Shown: positions 43,660-51,906 of the stretch, one piece after another
Layout: every line of letters begins with the position of its first letter
Position numbering within the stretch: the first letter of the stretch is position 1
Assembly: GCA_018267215.1 (NCBI GenBank)
Contig: JAFDYX010000028.1
Location: 54,607-118,606, forward strand
Direction: 5' to 3'
DNA from: Bacteroidota bacterium
GTDB taxonomy: Bacteria > Bacteroidota > Bacteroidia > Cytophagales > Cyclobacteriaceae
DNA: 64,000 nt
Notes under the pieces: generated by a model
Database searches by the model: none
Told to the model about the DNA's origin: nothing
The model's input: only the letters and a program-made list of their open reading frames with translations
Made by a program: the position numbers and the translations under genes

Positions 43660-44697
43660 ATGAATTTCAACCAAGTAACCATTAAAGACATTGCACGGGA
43701 ATTGGGCATTTCGCCCTCCACAGTTTCTCGCGCGCTGAAAGACCACCCCGACATCAGTGTGGAAACCAAAAAGGCCGTGAACGCGCTGGCAGAAAAGCTC
43801 AACTATCAACCCAATATTGTGGCGCTGAACCTGCGCCAAAGAAAGACCAACACCATAGGCGTGATCATTCCGGAGATTGTGCACTTCTTTTTTTCCACCG
43901 TCATCAGCGGCATAGAAGATGTAGCCTACCAGGCAGGTTACAATGTTATCATCGCGCAATCCAACGAATCGTACGAACGTGAAATGACAGACATGAAGGC
44001 GCTTTTCAACAGCCGCGTAGATGGCATGTTGCTTTCGCTCTCGCGCGAAACAACCAACTTCGATCACATCGAATCTTATATCTCTAAAGGCATGCCCATC
44101 GTATTTTACGATCGGATGTACGACAGTGCCAATGTCAGCAAAGTAATTGTGGACGATTATGCCGGAGCCAAAGAAGCAGTGCTCCATTTAATTGACCAAG
44201 GGTGGAAAAAAATTGCCCACCTGATGGCTGCCCCAATTTTAAAGATCAGCACCGACCGCCTGAAAGGTTATGAAGACGCACTGAAGGAAAATAACATAGC
44301 GCCCAATAAAGACTGGATCATCGAATGCCACTCGGGCACGTATGAAGAAGGAAAGCGGGCCACCAAAAAATTGCTGGCGCTGCCCAATCCGCCCAATGCC
44401 ATTTTTGCCAACAACGACCCCATGGCTATGGGTGCTATGATGGCGATCAAAGAAAAGGGCTTGAGAATACCTCAGGACGTTGCCGTGGTGGGCTTCAGCA
44501 ACTGGTTTTTTGGCGAGTTGATGGATCCCTCCTTAACTACGGTAGATCAGCCCGGCTTTGAAATGGGGCAAGAAGCTGCGCGCCTGCTCATCCGGCAGAT
44601 AGAGAGCAAAGACAAAAGCAATGTGCAGCCTGAAATTAAAATACTGAAAACAAAACTGGTAGTGCGCAACTCATCCTTAAAAAAGGGAACTAAGTAA
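43660..44697 (+). CDS. LacI-family transcriptional regulator of the glucan locus
   Basis: A 345-residue LacI/GalR regulator. The N-terminal helix-turn-helix is at residues 5-30 (VTIKDIARELGISPSTVSRA), followed by the hinge helix with the usual ALKDHPDIS and NALAEKLNYQPN blocks. A two-lobe periplasmic-binding-protein-like sensor domain spans about 62-340 (TIGVIIPEIVHFFFS, PIVFYDRMYD, AIFANNDPMAMGAM, TTVDQPGFEMG). The ligand is probably a maltose-type sugar, by context. It is divergent from susC and upstream of the GH31-transporter-esterase genes. It takes the role that SusR or a hybrid two-component system has in many other loci. Confidence 0.92.
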   Translation: MNFNQVTIKDIARELGISPSTVSRALKDHPDISVETKKAVNALAEKLNYQPNIVALNLRQRKTNTIGVIIPEIVHFFFSTVISGIEDVAYQAGYNVIIAQSNESYEREMTDMKALFNSRVDGMLLSLSRETTNFDHIESYISKGMPIVFYDRMYDSANVSKVIVDDYAGAKEAVLHLIDQGWKKIAHLMAAPILKISTDRLKGYEDALKENNIAPNKDWIIECHSGTYEEGKRATKKLLALPNPPNAIFANNDPMAMGAMMAIKEKGLRIPQDVAVVGFSNWFFGELMDPSLTTVDQPGFEMGQEAARLLIRQIESKDKSNVQPEIKILKTKLVVRNSSLKKGTK

Positions 44698-44769
44698 GTT
44701 CAGACACCAGGCTATAAAATACTCTATTCCATTTTATTTATTTGCTTCGCTGCCGCCAACAAAAAGGTT

Positions 44770-44781
44770 GCAACCGTTTGC
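44770..44781. promoter_or_regulatory. LacI-family operator upstream of the GH31 operon
   Basis: GCAACCGTTTGC differs from the palindrome upstream of lacI at one position. It lies 76 bp before the GH31 gene and 26 bp after TTTATTTG (44737-44744), an imperfect -7 box, so a protein bound here would sit just downstream of the transcription start. Confidence 0.6.
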
Positions 44782-44857
44782 TGAATTTTTTTTGCCTTCT
44801 CATTAGGTTTAACCCTCAGGATTAGGGTTACTTGTGTAGCTAAATCCGGCAAACCTT

Positions 44858-47257
44858 ATGATTAATCATTCATTAAAAAACAACCGGCTGGGGTCGGTAA
44901 CAAATATACAAACCACTTCTTCTTCGCTTACAGCCGAAACTACTCATGGCCGGTTCAAGATAGTTGCTTTCAGTGATCAGGTCATTCAGGTTACGGCTTC
45001 GCGCGAAAGCAGTTTTGAAGATTTCTCCTACACCGTGCAAGCCGCACCCCAAAATTTTTCAGTCGAAATAAATGACACTCCAGACCAGATTGAGTTGACA
45101 ACGCCCGCGCTGCGCGTGCACATTGAAAAAAATCCTGTGCGCATTACATTTAAAACTGCCGAAGGAAAAATAATTAATGAAGATGACCCGCTGGGCATTA
45201 ATTGGATTGGCGAACAAGTAACCAACTACAAAAAACTTCAACTCGGAGAGCGCTTCCTCGGACTGGGCGAAAAAACCGGCAGCCTCGACCGCAAAGGTCA
45301 GGCCTATACCAACTGGAATACCGATGCCTACGCCTACCACTCGGGAGCCGACCCGCTCTATTCATCTATTCCGTTTTACATCGGTGTGCACAACGGCTTG
45401 TGCTACGGCATCTTTTTCGACAACAGTTATAAGTCGTTCTTCAACTTTGGTGCTTCCAACAATCGCTTCGCCAGTTTCTCAGCCGATGCGGGCGAACTAA
45501 ACTATTATTTTATCTATGGCCAATCGGTGGGCGAGGTGATTCAGCACTACACGTGGCTTACCGGCCGCATGGAGTTGCCCCCGCTGTGGAGCATCGGCTA
45601 CCAGCAATGCCGCTACAGCTACTACCCCGACAAAGAAGTGCTGAGTGTGGCCCGCACCTTTCGCGAAAAAAATATTCCGGCCGATGCCATCGTGCTCGAC
45701 ATCCACTACATGGATAAGTATAAAATCTTTACGTGGGATCCGAAGAATTTTCCTGACCCTAAAAAAATGATTGATACGGTAAAGCACGCAGGCTTCCATA
45801 TCGTGATCATGTGCGACCCGGGAATAAAAATTGAATCGGGTTATGAGCCGTACGATGATGGCGTCAAGAAAAATGTTTTTTTAAAATATCCTGATGGCGA
45901 AAATTACAGCGGCCAGGTGTGGCCCGGCTGGTGCCACTTTCCTGATTTCACCAACCCCGCTACGCGCAATTGGTGGGCAGAAAAATTTAAAGACTATGTA
46001 GCCCTCGGTGTAGAAGGATTTTGGAATGACATGAACGAGATCGCCACCTGGGGGCATGGCCTGCCTGAAAATATTGAATTTGATTTTGAGGGAAACAAAG
46101 GCACGATGCGCAGAGGTAGAAACCTGTACGGGTTTCAGATGGCGCGCAGCACCTATGAAGGCACTAAAAAATTACTGAACGGCAAACGTCCCTTCAACCT
46201 GACGCGCTCGGGCTTTGCCGGTGTGCAACGATATGCAGCCGTGTGGACGGGCGACAACGTATCGTATGACGAGCACATGCTGCTGGGCGTGCGCATCGTC
46301 AACAGCCTGGGGCTATCGGGCGTAGCCTTTGCCGGCTATGATACCGGTGGCTTTGTGGGCGATGCCAACACCAAACTTTTTGCGCGCTGGATATCCACGG
46401 CCGCCTTCTCCCCTTTCTTTCGGGCGCACACCATGATCAACACCCGCGACAGCGAGCCGTGGAGCTATGGCGAAGAAGTAGAACAAATCAGCCGCAACTT
46501 CATCCGCCTGCGCTACCAACTGATGCCCTATCTCTACTCTCTGTTTTTCGATGCTGCCCAACGGGGTATGCCCGTGCAGCGTGCGCTGGCCATTGATTAT
46601 TCGGACGACCCAAAAATTTTTGACGGCCAATATCAAAATCAATATCTATTTGGCCCCGGTATTTTAGTCGCACCCGTTGAAAGCACTAAAGAATTAACCA
46701 AAGTGTATTTGCCGGCAGGCAATTGGTATTATTTATACACCGGGCAGATGTACGCAGGCAATCAGGAAATCATGATCGAATGTCCCATTCACCGGCTGCC
46801 GGTTTTTGTAAAAGCCGGAGCCCTCTTGCCCCTGCAGCCGGCCGTGATGCACACCGGAGAAAAAACACAGGAGTTGATCGTACACTTTTACTACGGAAAA
46901 CAATCATCTGAATTTTTATGGTATGCCGATGATGGAGAAACTTATGCTTACCAACAAGGTAATTACAGCCAACGGCTGATGGCATTTCATGCCAACGAAA
47001 AAAAACTAACCATCAGCAAACGGGAAGGAACCTATAACACCGGCAAACAGGAAATCAGATTTGTGCTGCATGGCTTTGCGCCCGATCATATCCTAGTAAA
47101 CGGACAGACAGCAAAGCTGAGCGCTGAGAGCATGTCGTTTTTTACGCCTCTTGAAAAGTACGATCCCATCAACGATCCCGACTCGATGGGTGAAGAGCCG
47201 GTGAAATCATTTTCAATTCCTTATACCGAAGAAGCCATAGAACTACACTGGCAATAA
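44858..47257 (+). CDS. GH31 alpha-glucosidase
   Basis: A 799-residue family GH31 alpha-glucosidase that releases glucose from the non-reducing ends of maltodextrins. Layout: N-terminal beta-sandwich (1-225), TIM barrel (225-590), two C-terminal beta domains. The nucleophile is the Asp in FWNDMNEIATW and the acid/base is the Asp in AAVWTGDNVSYDE; the loop FSPFFRAHTM with the substrate His is present. No signal peptide is visible, so the enzyme may be cytoplasmic, working on sugars brought in by the MFS carrier encoded next. SusB of Bacteroides (GH97) is the functional counterpart. Confidence 0.93.
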   Translation: MINHSLKNNRLGSVTNIQTTSSSLTAETTHGRFKIVAFSDQVIQVTASRESSFEDFSYTVQAAPQNFSVEINDTPDQIELTTPALRVHIEKNPVRITFKTAEGKIINEDDPLGINWIGEQVTNYKKLQLGERFLGLGEKTGSLDRKGQAYTNWNTDAYAYHSGADPLYSSIPFYIGVHNGLCYGIFFDNSYKSFFNFGASNNRFASFSADAGELNYYFIYGQSVGEVIQHYTWLTGRMELPPLWSIGYQQCRYSYYPDKEVLSVARTFREKNIPADAIVLDIHYMDKYKIFTWDPKNFPDPKKMIDTVKHAGFHIVIMCDPGIKIESGYEPYDDGVKKNVFLKYPDGENYSGQVWPGWCHFPDFTNPATRNWWAEKFKDYVALGVEGFWNDMNEIATWGHGLPENIEFDFEGNKGTMRRGRNLYGFQMARSTYEGTKKLLNGKRPFNLTRSGFAGVQRYAAVWTGDNVSYDEHMLLGVRIVNSLGLSGVAFAGYDTGGFVGDANTKLFARWISTAAFSPFFRAHTMINTRDSEPWSYGEEVEQISRNFIRLRYQLMPYLYSLFFDAAQRGMPVQRALAIDYSDDPKIFDGQYQNQYLFGPGILVAPVESTKELTKVYLPAGNWYYLYTGQMYAGNQEIMIECPIHRLPVFVKAGALLPLQPAVMHTGEKTQELIVHFYYGKQSSEFLWYADDGETYAYQQGNYSQRLMAFHANEKKLTISKREGTYNTGKQEIRFVLHGFAPDHILVNGQTAKLSAESMSFFTPLEKYDPINDPDSMGEEPVKSFSIPYTEEAIELHWQ

Positions 47258-47298
47258 TATGGCAGCCAACAAATTTTTATATTCGCAAACCACATTCG

Positions 47299-48645
47299 AT
47301 GAACTCCTCCTCTAAACCACGCCTCTCACTCGGCCAGATTTTCAACATGAGCTTTGGCTTTTTCGGCATCCAGTTCGGCTTTGCCCTGCAAAACGGAAAT
47401 GCCTCGCGCATCCTCACCACCTTCGGTGCCAATGTAGAGCACTTAAGCTGGTTTTGGCTGGCAGCTCCCTTAACGGGAATGATCGTGCAGCCGCTGATCG
47501 GCTACTACAGCGACCGCACGTGGACATCGCTTGGGCGAAGAAGACCTTACTTTTTGGCGGGCTCTATCCTTGCCTCCACCGCACTTGTGCTCATGCCCAA
47601 CGCCCAAGTGATGGCGGCTCTGCTGCCACCACTCTACGTTGGTGCCGGCATTTTGATGGTGATGGACGCCTCCTTTAACATAGCCATGGAGCCTTTCCGC
47701 GCGCTGGTGGCCGACCTGCTTCCCTCCGACCAGCGGACGCTCGGGTTCTCCGTTCAGACTTGCTTGATCGGACTGGGAGCCGTTATCGGGTCGTGGCTTC
47801 CTTTTTTGCTAGCCGAATATGCGGGTGTCTCTAAGGTAGGAGTGGCCGACTCCCCCGTTCCTTCCAACGTCATCTATTCTTTTTATGGAGGTGCTTTGGT
47901 ATTTCTGGTCGCCATTTTATGGACAGTTGTAACCACCAAAGAATTTCCACCCGATGCAGAATACCTGAAAGGAGAATCAGCCAAAGGCAAAAAAGGATGG
48001 CGGCAAATTTTATCAGACTTTGCTGCCATGCCCAAAACCATGAAGCAATTAGGCGTAGTGCAGTTCTTTAGTTGGTTTGCGCTGTTCTCCATGTGGGTAT
48101 TTACTACACCCGCCATCGCTACACATGTTTACGGGCTTCCGGCAGACGACCACTCATCAGTAACTTATAACGAAGCCGCAAACTGGGTAGGCATTATCTT
48201 TGGTGTGTACAATGGCGTGTCGGCCGTTTATGCTCTGCTCCTGCCCTTCATTGCCGCCAAGATCGGAAGGAAACGGACGCATAGTTTGTCGCTCATCTGT
48301 GGGGGCATCGGGCTGCTCTCCATTTATTTTATTCATGATTATCATTTGTTAATTTTATCCATGATCGGTGTGGGCATTGCCTGGGCCAGTATTCTGGCGA
48401 TGCCGTATGCCATCTTGGGGGGCGCTATCCCACCTCATAAAATGGGTATCTACATGGGCGTGTTTAATTTTTTCATTACGCTGCCGCAAATTTTCAACGG
48501 CATTATCGGGGGGCCGATTGTGAAATACCTCTACGGATCGCAAGCCATTTATAGCATCGTCATGGCAGGCGTATTTTTACTCTTGGCCGCTTACAGCGTT
48601 CGGTTTGTAGATGATGTGGATGACCCTAAAGCACATAGCGTTTGA
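47299..48645 (+). CDS. MFS sugar transporter, SLC45/MalY type (maltose or sucrose symporter)
   Basis: A 448-residue inner-membrane carrier with about twelve helices. The motif YSDRTWTSLGRRRPYFLAGS (loop 2-3, near residues 70-90) is the RxGRRRPY signature of the SUT/SLC45/MalY proton-sugar symporters, and AASDGLxP-like residues are absent. It lies 41 bp after the GH31 gene and its stop overlaps the region before the esterase start, so the three genes form one unit. The most likely cargo is maltose or maltodextrin. Confidence 0.87.
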   Translation: MNSSSKPRLSLGQIFNMSFGFFGIQFGFALQNGNASRILTTFGANVEHLSWFWLAAPLTGMIVQPLIGYYSDRTWTSLGRRRPYFLAGSILASTALVLMPNAQVMAALLPPLYVGAGILMVMDASFNIAMEPFRALVADLLPSDQRTLGFSVQTCLIGLGAVIGSWLPFLLAEYAGVSKVGVADSPVPSNVIYSFYGGALVFLVAILWTVVTTKEFPPDAEYLKGESAKGKKGWRQILSDFAAMPKTMKQLGVVQFFSWFALFSMWVFTTPAIATHVYGLPADDHSSVTYNEAANWVGIIFGVYNGVSAVYALLLPFIAAKIGRKRTHSLSLICGGIGLLSIYFIHDYHLLILSMIGVGIAWASILAMPYAILGGAIPPHKMGIYMGVFNFFITLPQIFNGIIGGPIVKYLYGSQAIYSIVMAGVFLLLAAYSVRFVDDVDDPKAHSV

Positions 48646-48656
48646 TTAAATCCCTT

Positions 48657-49871
48657 ATGATGAGACTCTCATTTTTTGTCATCTCATTTTTTTCGCTGGC
48701 AAATGTCTTCGGCCAGGATTATTCGTCATTCAAAAATAAATTTTCTCAACTCAACCGGTTTTCTTCTATTACTGACTCCATAGAAAAAAATAAATCTATA
48801 TCCGCCTGGATGACAGATTTGCGCAAGGCCAACCAAATTCCTTTTACTGATCAAGACTCGGTGCTATTTCTCTATCGGGGCGAGGCTGATGCCGTTTCCT
48901 GGATTGGCGACTTCAATGGCTGGGGCTACGACAAAAAATTTCACAATCAAGGAAAGAAAATAAACCAAACTGACCTGTGGTTTTTAAAAGCATCGTTTCC
49001 TAAAGATGCACGGTTGGATTATAAGATATTGGTTAACGGCAGCAACTATCTGTTAGACCCAAGCAATACTGCCCAGCAATGGAGCGGCTTAGGCGGAGGC
49101 AGCCCCAATTCAGAATTGCGCATGCCTTTGTGGAAAGAAGATGTAGATGTAGAAACGCACATCGGCACACCGGCAGGCACGCTCACCCCCGACATTTTAT
49201 TTACCAGTAAAATCTTGGGCTACCAGATTACCTACCGTGTTTACTTGCCGCCCGGCACCACTTCAGAAAAACTGGATTGCATTTATGTAACCGATGGATA
49301 TGAATACCTGCACCCAAAGTTGGGCAACATGGAAGTTATCCTTAACAACCTGATTGCCGAAAAAAAAATAAAGCCGGTGATGGCCGTATTTGTAGATCAC
49401 CGCGAGCCCACCAACCGGGGCAATAACAAGCGTATGCAAGAGTTGGCCATGAATGAATCATATCTCAATTTTTTTCTCAAGGAATTAATTCCGGCTATTG
49501 AAGCGGCTTATCCGGCTAAGCCCGAAGCTTCGGGCCGCGCTATTCTGGGTACTTCTATGGGCGGGCTCACCGCCACCTATTTTATTTTTAAACACCCCGA
49601 TGTATTTGGTATGGCCGGCATCCAATCGCCTGCCTTTCACACAAAACCTCAGATCTATCAGCTGTGTGCTGATCCTCCTCGTACTAAAATAAAAATCTCG
49701 ATGACTACCGGGGTCATCAACGACACCGAAAAAGAAGCCCGCAAAATGAAAGACATTTTAGCAGCCATTGGTTGCGAGTATCATTACCGCGAAGTGAACG
49801 AAGGCCACAGCTGGGGCAACTGGCGCAACCTGATCAGCCGCATTCTTACTGATTTTTTTGCCGGGAAATAA
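48657..49871 (+). CDS. Exported alpha/beta-hydrolase with E-set/CBM48-like module, enterochelin esterase type
   Basis: A serine esterase of the Fes/IroE-like family with signal peptide (MRLSFFVISFFSLANVFG). I use the ATG at 48657 (405 residues), not the in-frame TTG overlapping the previous stop. Residues about 45-140 form an immunoglobulin-like/CBM48-like module (DSVLFLYRGEADAVSWIGDF and KILVNGSNYLLDP). The catalytic domain (about 170-400) has the nucleophile Ser in ILGTSMGGLTATYF and the catalytic His in EVNEGHSWGNW. In glycan loci this architecture is found in acetyl or feruloyl esterases; the substrate here is unknown. It belongs to the GH31-MFS unit. Confidence 0.82.
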   Translation: MMRLSFFVISFFSLANVFGQDYSSFKNKFSQLNRFSSITDSIEKNKSISAWMTDLRKANQIPFTDQDSVLFLYRGEADAVSWIGDFNGWGYDKKFHNQGKKINQTDLWFLKASFPKDARLDYKILVNGSNYLLDPSNTAQQWSGLGGGSPNSELRMPLWKEDVDVETHIGTPAGTLTPDILFTSKILGYQITYRVYLPPGTTSEKLDCIYVTDGYEYLHPKLGNMEVILNNLIAEKKIKPVMAVFVDHREPTNRGNNKRMQELAMNESYLNFFLKELIPAIEAAYPAKPEASGRAILGTSMGGLTATYFIFKHPDVFGMAGIQSPAFHTKPQIYQLCADPPRTKIKISMTTGVINDTEKEARKMKDILAAIGCEYHYREVNEGHSWGNWRNLISRILTDFFAGK

Positions 49872-49923
49872 CTTCTTATTTTTCAGGTTCGAAAATCAGT
49901 AGCACCCCCAACCCAACCTCCCG

Positions 49924-51030
49924 ATGAAAAAAATACCGGCCATCGTTTATGCTTTTTTCATTTTTTCCCTCCTCGATGCCTGTAGTTCGGGCAAGGCAGC
50001 GATGAAAAAAGGCAACTACTATGATGCTACCATGGAAGCCATCCAGCGTTTGCGCGAAAACCCTAACCATAAAAGAGCTATAGATGTATTGACGCAGGCC
50101 TACCCACTCACAATTGATTACATTGACAACTCGATTCAGAACGGAATTAAATCCGATGATCCTAAAAAATGGCGCAATGCGGTAGCCGGTTATACTAAAA
50201 TCAATTTTATCAACGACCAGATCAACACTTCGCCCGGAGCAAAAAAAATTATTGCCCATCCGCAACTGCGCCTGAAAGAACTGGCCGATGCGCGGGTAAA
50301 TGCTGCCGAAGAAGCCTATAGCGAGGGCATCAATGAAATGATGAAAAACCAACGCGAAGACTATAAGCAAGCGTACTATGATTTTAAAGATGCCAACAGC
50401 TATCAGCAGGGATACAAGGAATCTATTGAAATGCAAAATCAGGCTGAGTTTAAGGCTACGGTGCGTGTAGCGTATGAAGAGATCAATAACTCGCGCTATA
50501 ACTATGGCTCATTTCAGCCCGTCATCCATTCCTTGCAACGTTTGTTTCTCTCCTTCAAGCCCATCGCACAAAAAGACACCGTGCCACCTCAACAATATTT
50601 GCGCATCATTTTTAACGGCTACCAGGAAAACCGCCCCTATATTTCTACCCGCACCGAAACCCAAACACGCCAGATTGTAGTGGGGCAAGTAAAAGGAGCA
50701 GACGGAAAAATGGTAGATCAAACGCAGAGTGTGAGTGCCAACGTTACCTATTTTCACAAAACCATTGCGGGTAGCAGCCAGGCCAATGTTACCATCACGA
50801 ATGTGGCAGACAATGCCCAACTGCAAAATTTTTCTGTTGACGGAGCGTACAACTGGGTATATGACTGGGCTACCTACTCGGGCGATGCGCGGGCTTTGAG
50901 TGGCAATGCCTCCAGTTGGGTTCAGCGCAGAGAGAGTTATCCTAATCCGCAGGATGTGTACAACCAAACTATGCGCGTGCTGCAGTCTAACCTCAGTCAG
51001 CAACTGAAGTCGTACTACAATCAATATTAA
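49924..51030 (+). CDS. Conserved lipoprotein of unknown function
   Basis: A 368-residue lipoprotein with signal MKKIPAIVYAFFIFSLLDAC (Cys20). The first 200 residues are helical and look like TPR-type repeats (KGNYYDATMEAIQRLRENPN, EAYSEGINEMMKNQREDYKQ, AYYDFKDANSYQQGYKESIE). The rest is beta-rich, with no recognised domain (YISTRTETQTRQIVVGQ, SVSANVTYFHKT). I do not recognise the family; similar proteins are common in Bacteroidota genomes. It starts 52 bp after the esterase and may be read through from that operon, but it also lies before msrA on the same strand. Confidence 0.75.
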   Translation: MKKIPAIVYAFFIFSLLDACSSGKAAMKKGNYYDATMEAIQRLRENPNHKRAIDVLTQAYPLTIDYIDNSIQNGIKSDDPKKWRNAVAGYTKINFINDQINTSPGAKKIIAHPQLRLKELADARVNAAEEAYSEGINEMMKNQREDYKQAYYDFKDANSYQQGYKESIEMQNQAEFKATVRVAYEEINNSRYNYGSFQPVIHSLQRLFLSFKPIAQKDTVPPQQYLRIIFNGYQENRPYISTRTETQTRQIVVGQVKGADGKMVDQTQSVSANVTYFHKTIAGSSQANVTITNVADNAQLQNFSVDGAYNWVYDWATYSGDARALSGNASSWVQRRESYPNPQDVYNQTMRVLQSNLSQQLKSYYNQY

Positions 51031-51116
51031 GCGGGTTTGTATTTCAGCCGACAATTTGGGCGCATCCTAAGAACCTTTTATCCGTAAATTGGTTTTGTAT
51101 TTAAACCAAATAAAAG

Positions 51117-51734
51117 ATGAAAACGAAATGGTTTATTGTCGTTGTTATATTTTCAGTCCTATCGGCACAGGCACAAACCCACCCTTCTATGGAATCAAAA
51201 GAATTGAAAAAAATTACATTGGGAGCCGGCTGCTTCTGGTGTACGGAAGCAGTCTATCTTCAAGTGAATGGAGTTGTCAAAGTAGTGTCGGGCTACGCAG
51301 GCGGCAAAGTGAAGAACCCCACCTACCGCGAAGTGTGCTCCGGACTGACAGGCCACGCAGAGGTAACGCAAATAACGTACGACCCTAAAATTATTTCGTA
51401 CACCGACTTGCTGGAGATATTTTGGAATATGCACGACCCCACTACCCTGAACCGGCAGGGAGCCGATGAGGGCACGCAGTACCGCTCAGTAATTTTTTAT
51501 AATGATGAAGGAGAAAAGAAAATTGCCGAGCAGTATAAAAAGCAACTCGATGAAGCCCACCTCTACAAAAGCCCGATTGTAACGGAAATCAGTATTTTAA
51601 CTAATTTTTATCCTGCTGAAGATTATCACCAAAATTATTATGCTTTAAATCCCAATCAGGGTTATTGTCAGTATGTAATCAGACCCAAAGTGGAAAAATT
51701 TAAGGCTCATTTCGCTTCAAAACTGAAAAAATGA
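51117..51734 (+). CDS. msrA: Peptide-methionine (S)-S-oxide reductase, exported
   Basis: MsrA reduces methionine-S-sulfoxide. The 205-residue protein starts with a signal peptide (MKTKWFIVVVIFSVLSAQAQ), so it works in the periplasm. The catalytic Cys39 is in GAGCFWCTEAVYLQ, and the family blocks VVSGYAGGKVKNPTY, GHAEVTQITYDP, DEGTQYRSVIFY and the C-terminal FYPAEDYHQNYY with the substrate Glu/Tyr are all present. Together with the lipoprotein MsrB at 20585 it covers both sulfoxide stereoisomers outside the cytoplasm. It is followed by a strong terminator. Confidence 0.95.
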   Translation: MKTKWFIVVVIFSVLSAQAQTHPSMESKELKKITLGAGCFWCTEAVYLQVNGVVKVVSGYAGGKVKNPTYREVCSGLTGHAEVTQITYDPKIISYTDLLEIFWNMHDPTTLNRQGADEGTQYRSVIFYNDEGEKKIAEQYKKQLDEAHLYKSPIVTEISILTNFYPAEDYHQNYYALNPNQGYCQYVIRPKVEKFKAHFASKLKK

Positions 51735-51856
51735 GCTGCTGTCTGTCATTCATAAAAAAAAGCGAAATACAATAAAACTTTCTGCAACCCTTAAACCATC
51801 TATACGTTAGAGCCTCATAGTAGAGTATTTCTCTCATAGGTTTAGGTTTAGGTAAC

Positions 51857-51885
51857 AAAAAACCCCTCAGGCGGAGGGGTTTTTT
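51857..51885. terminator. Bidirectional intrinsic terminator
   Basis: AAAAAACCCCTC and GAGGGGTTTTTT form a 12-bp stem with a 5-nt loop, with A-run and T-run on its two flanks. It lies between the convergent msrA and sensor genes and can end transcripts from both. Confidence 0.92.
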
Positions 51886-51906
51886 GCTTTATAGCGATGT
51901 GTGAGA

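Noticed and set aside
49876-50436. A 186-codon minus-strand frame opposite the lipoprotein gene
   Set aside because: It is hydrophobic only because it mirrors a charged helical protein. The plus-strand frame has a proper lipoprotein signal.
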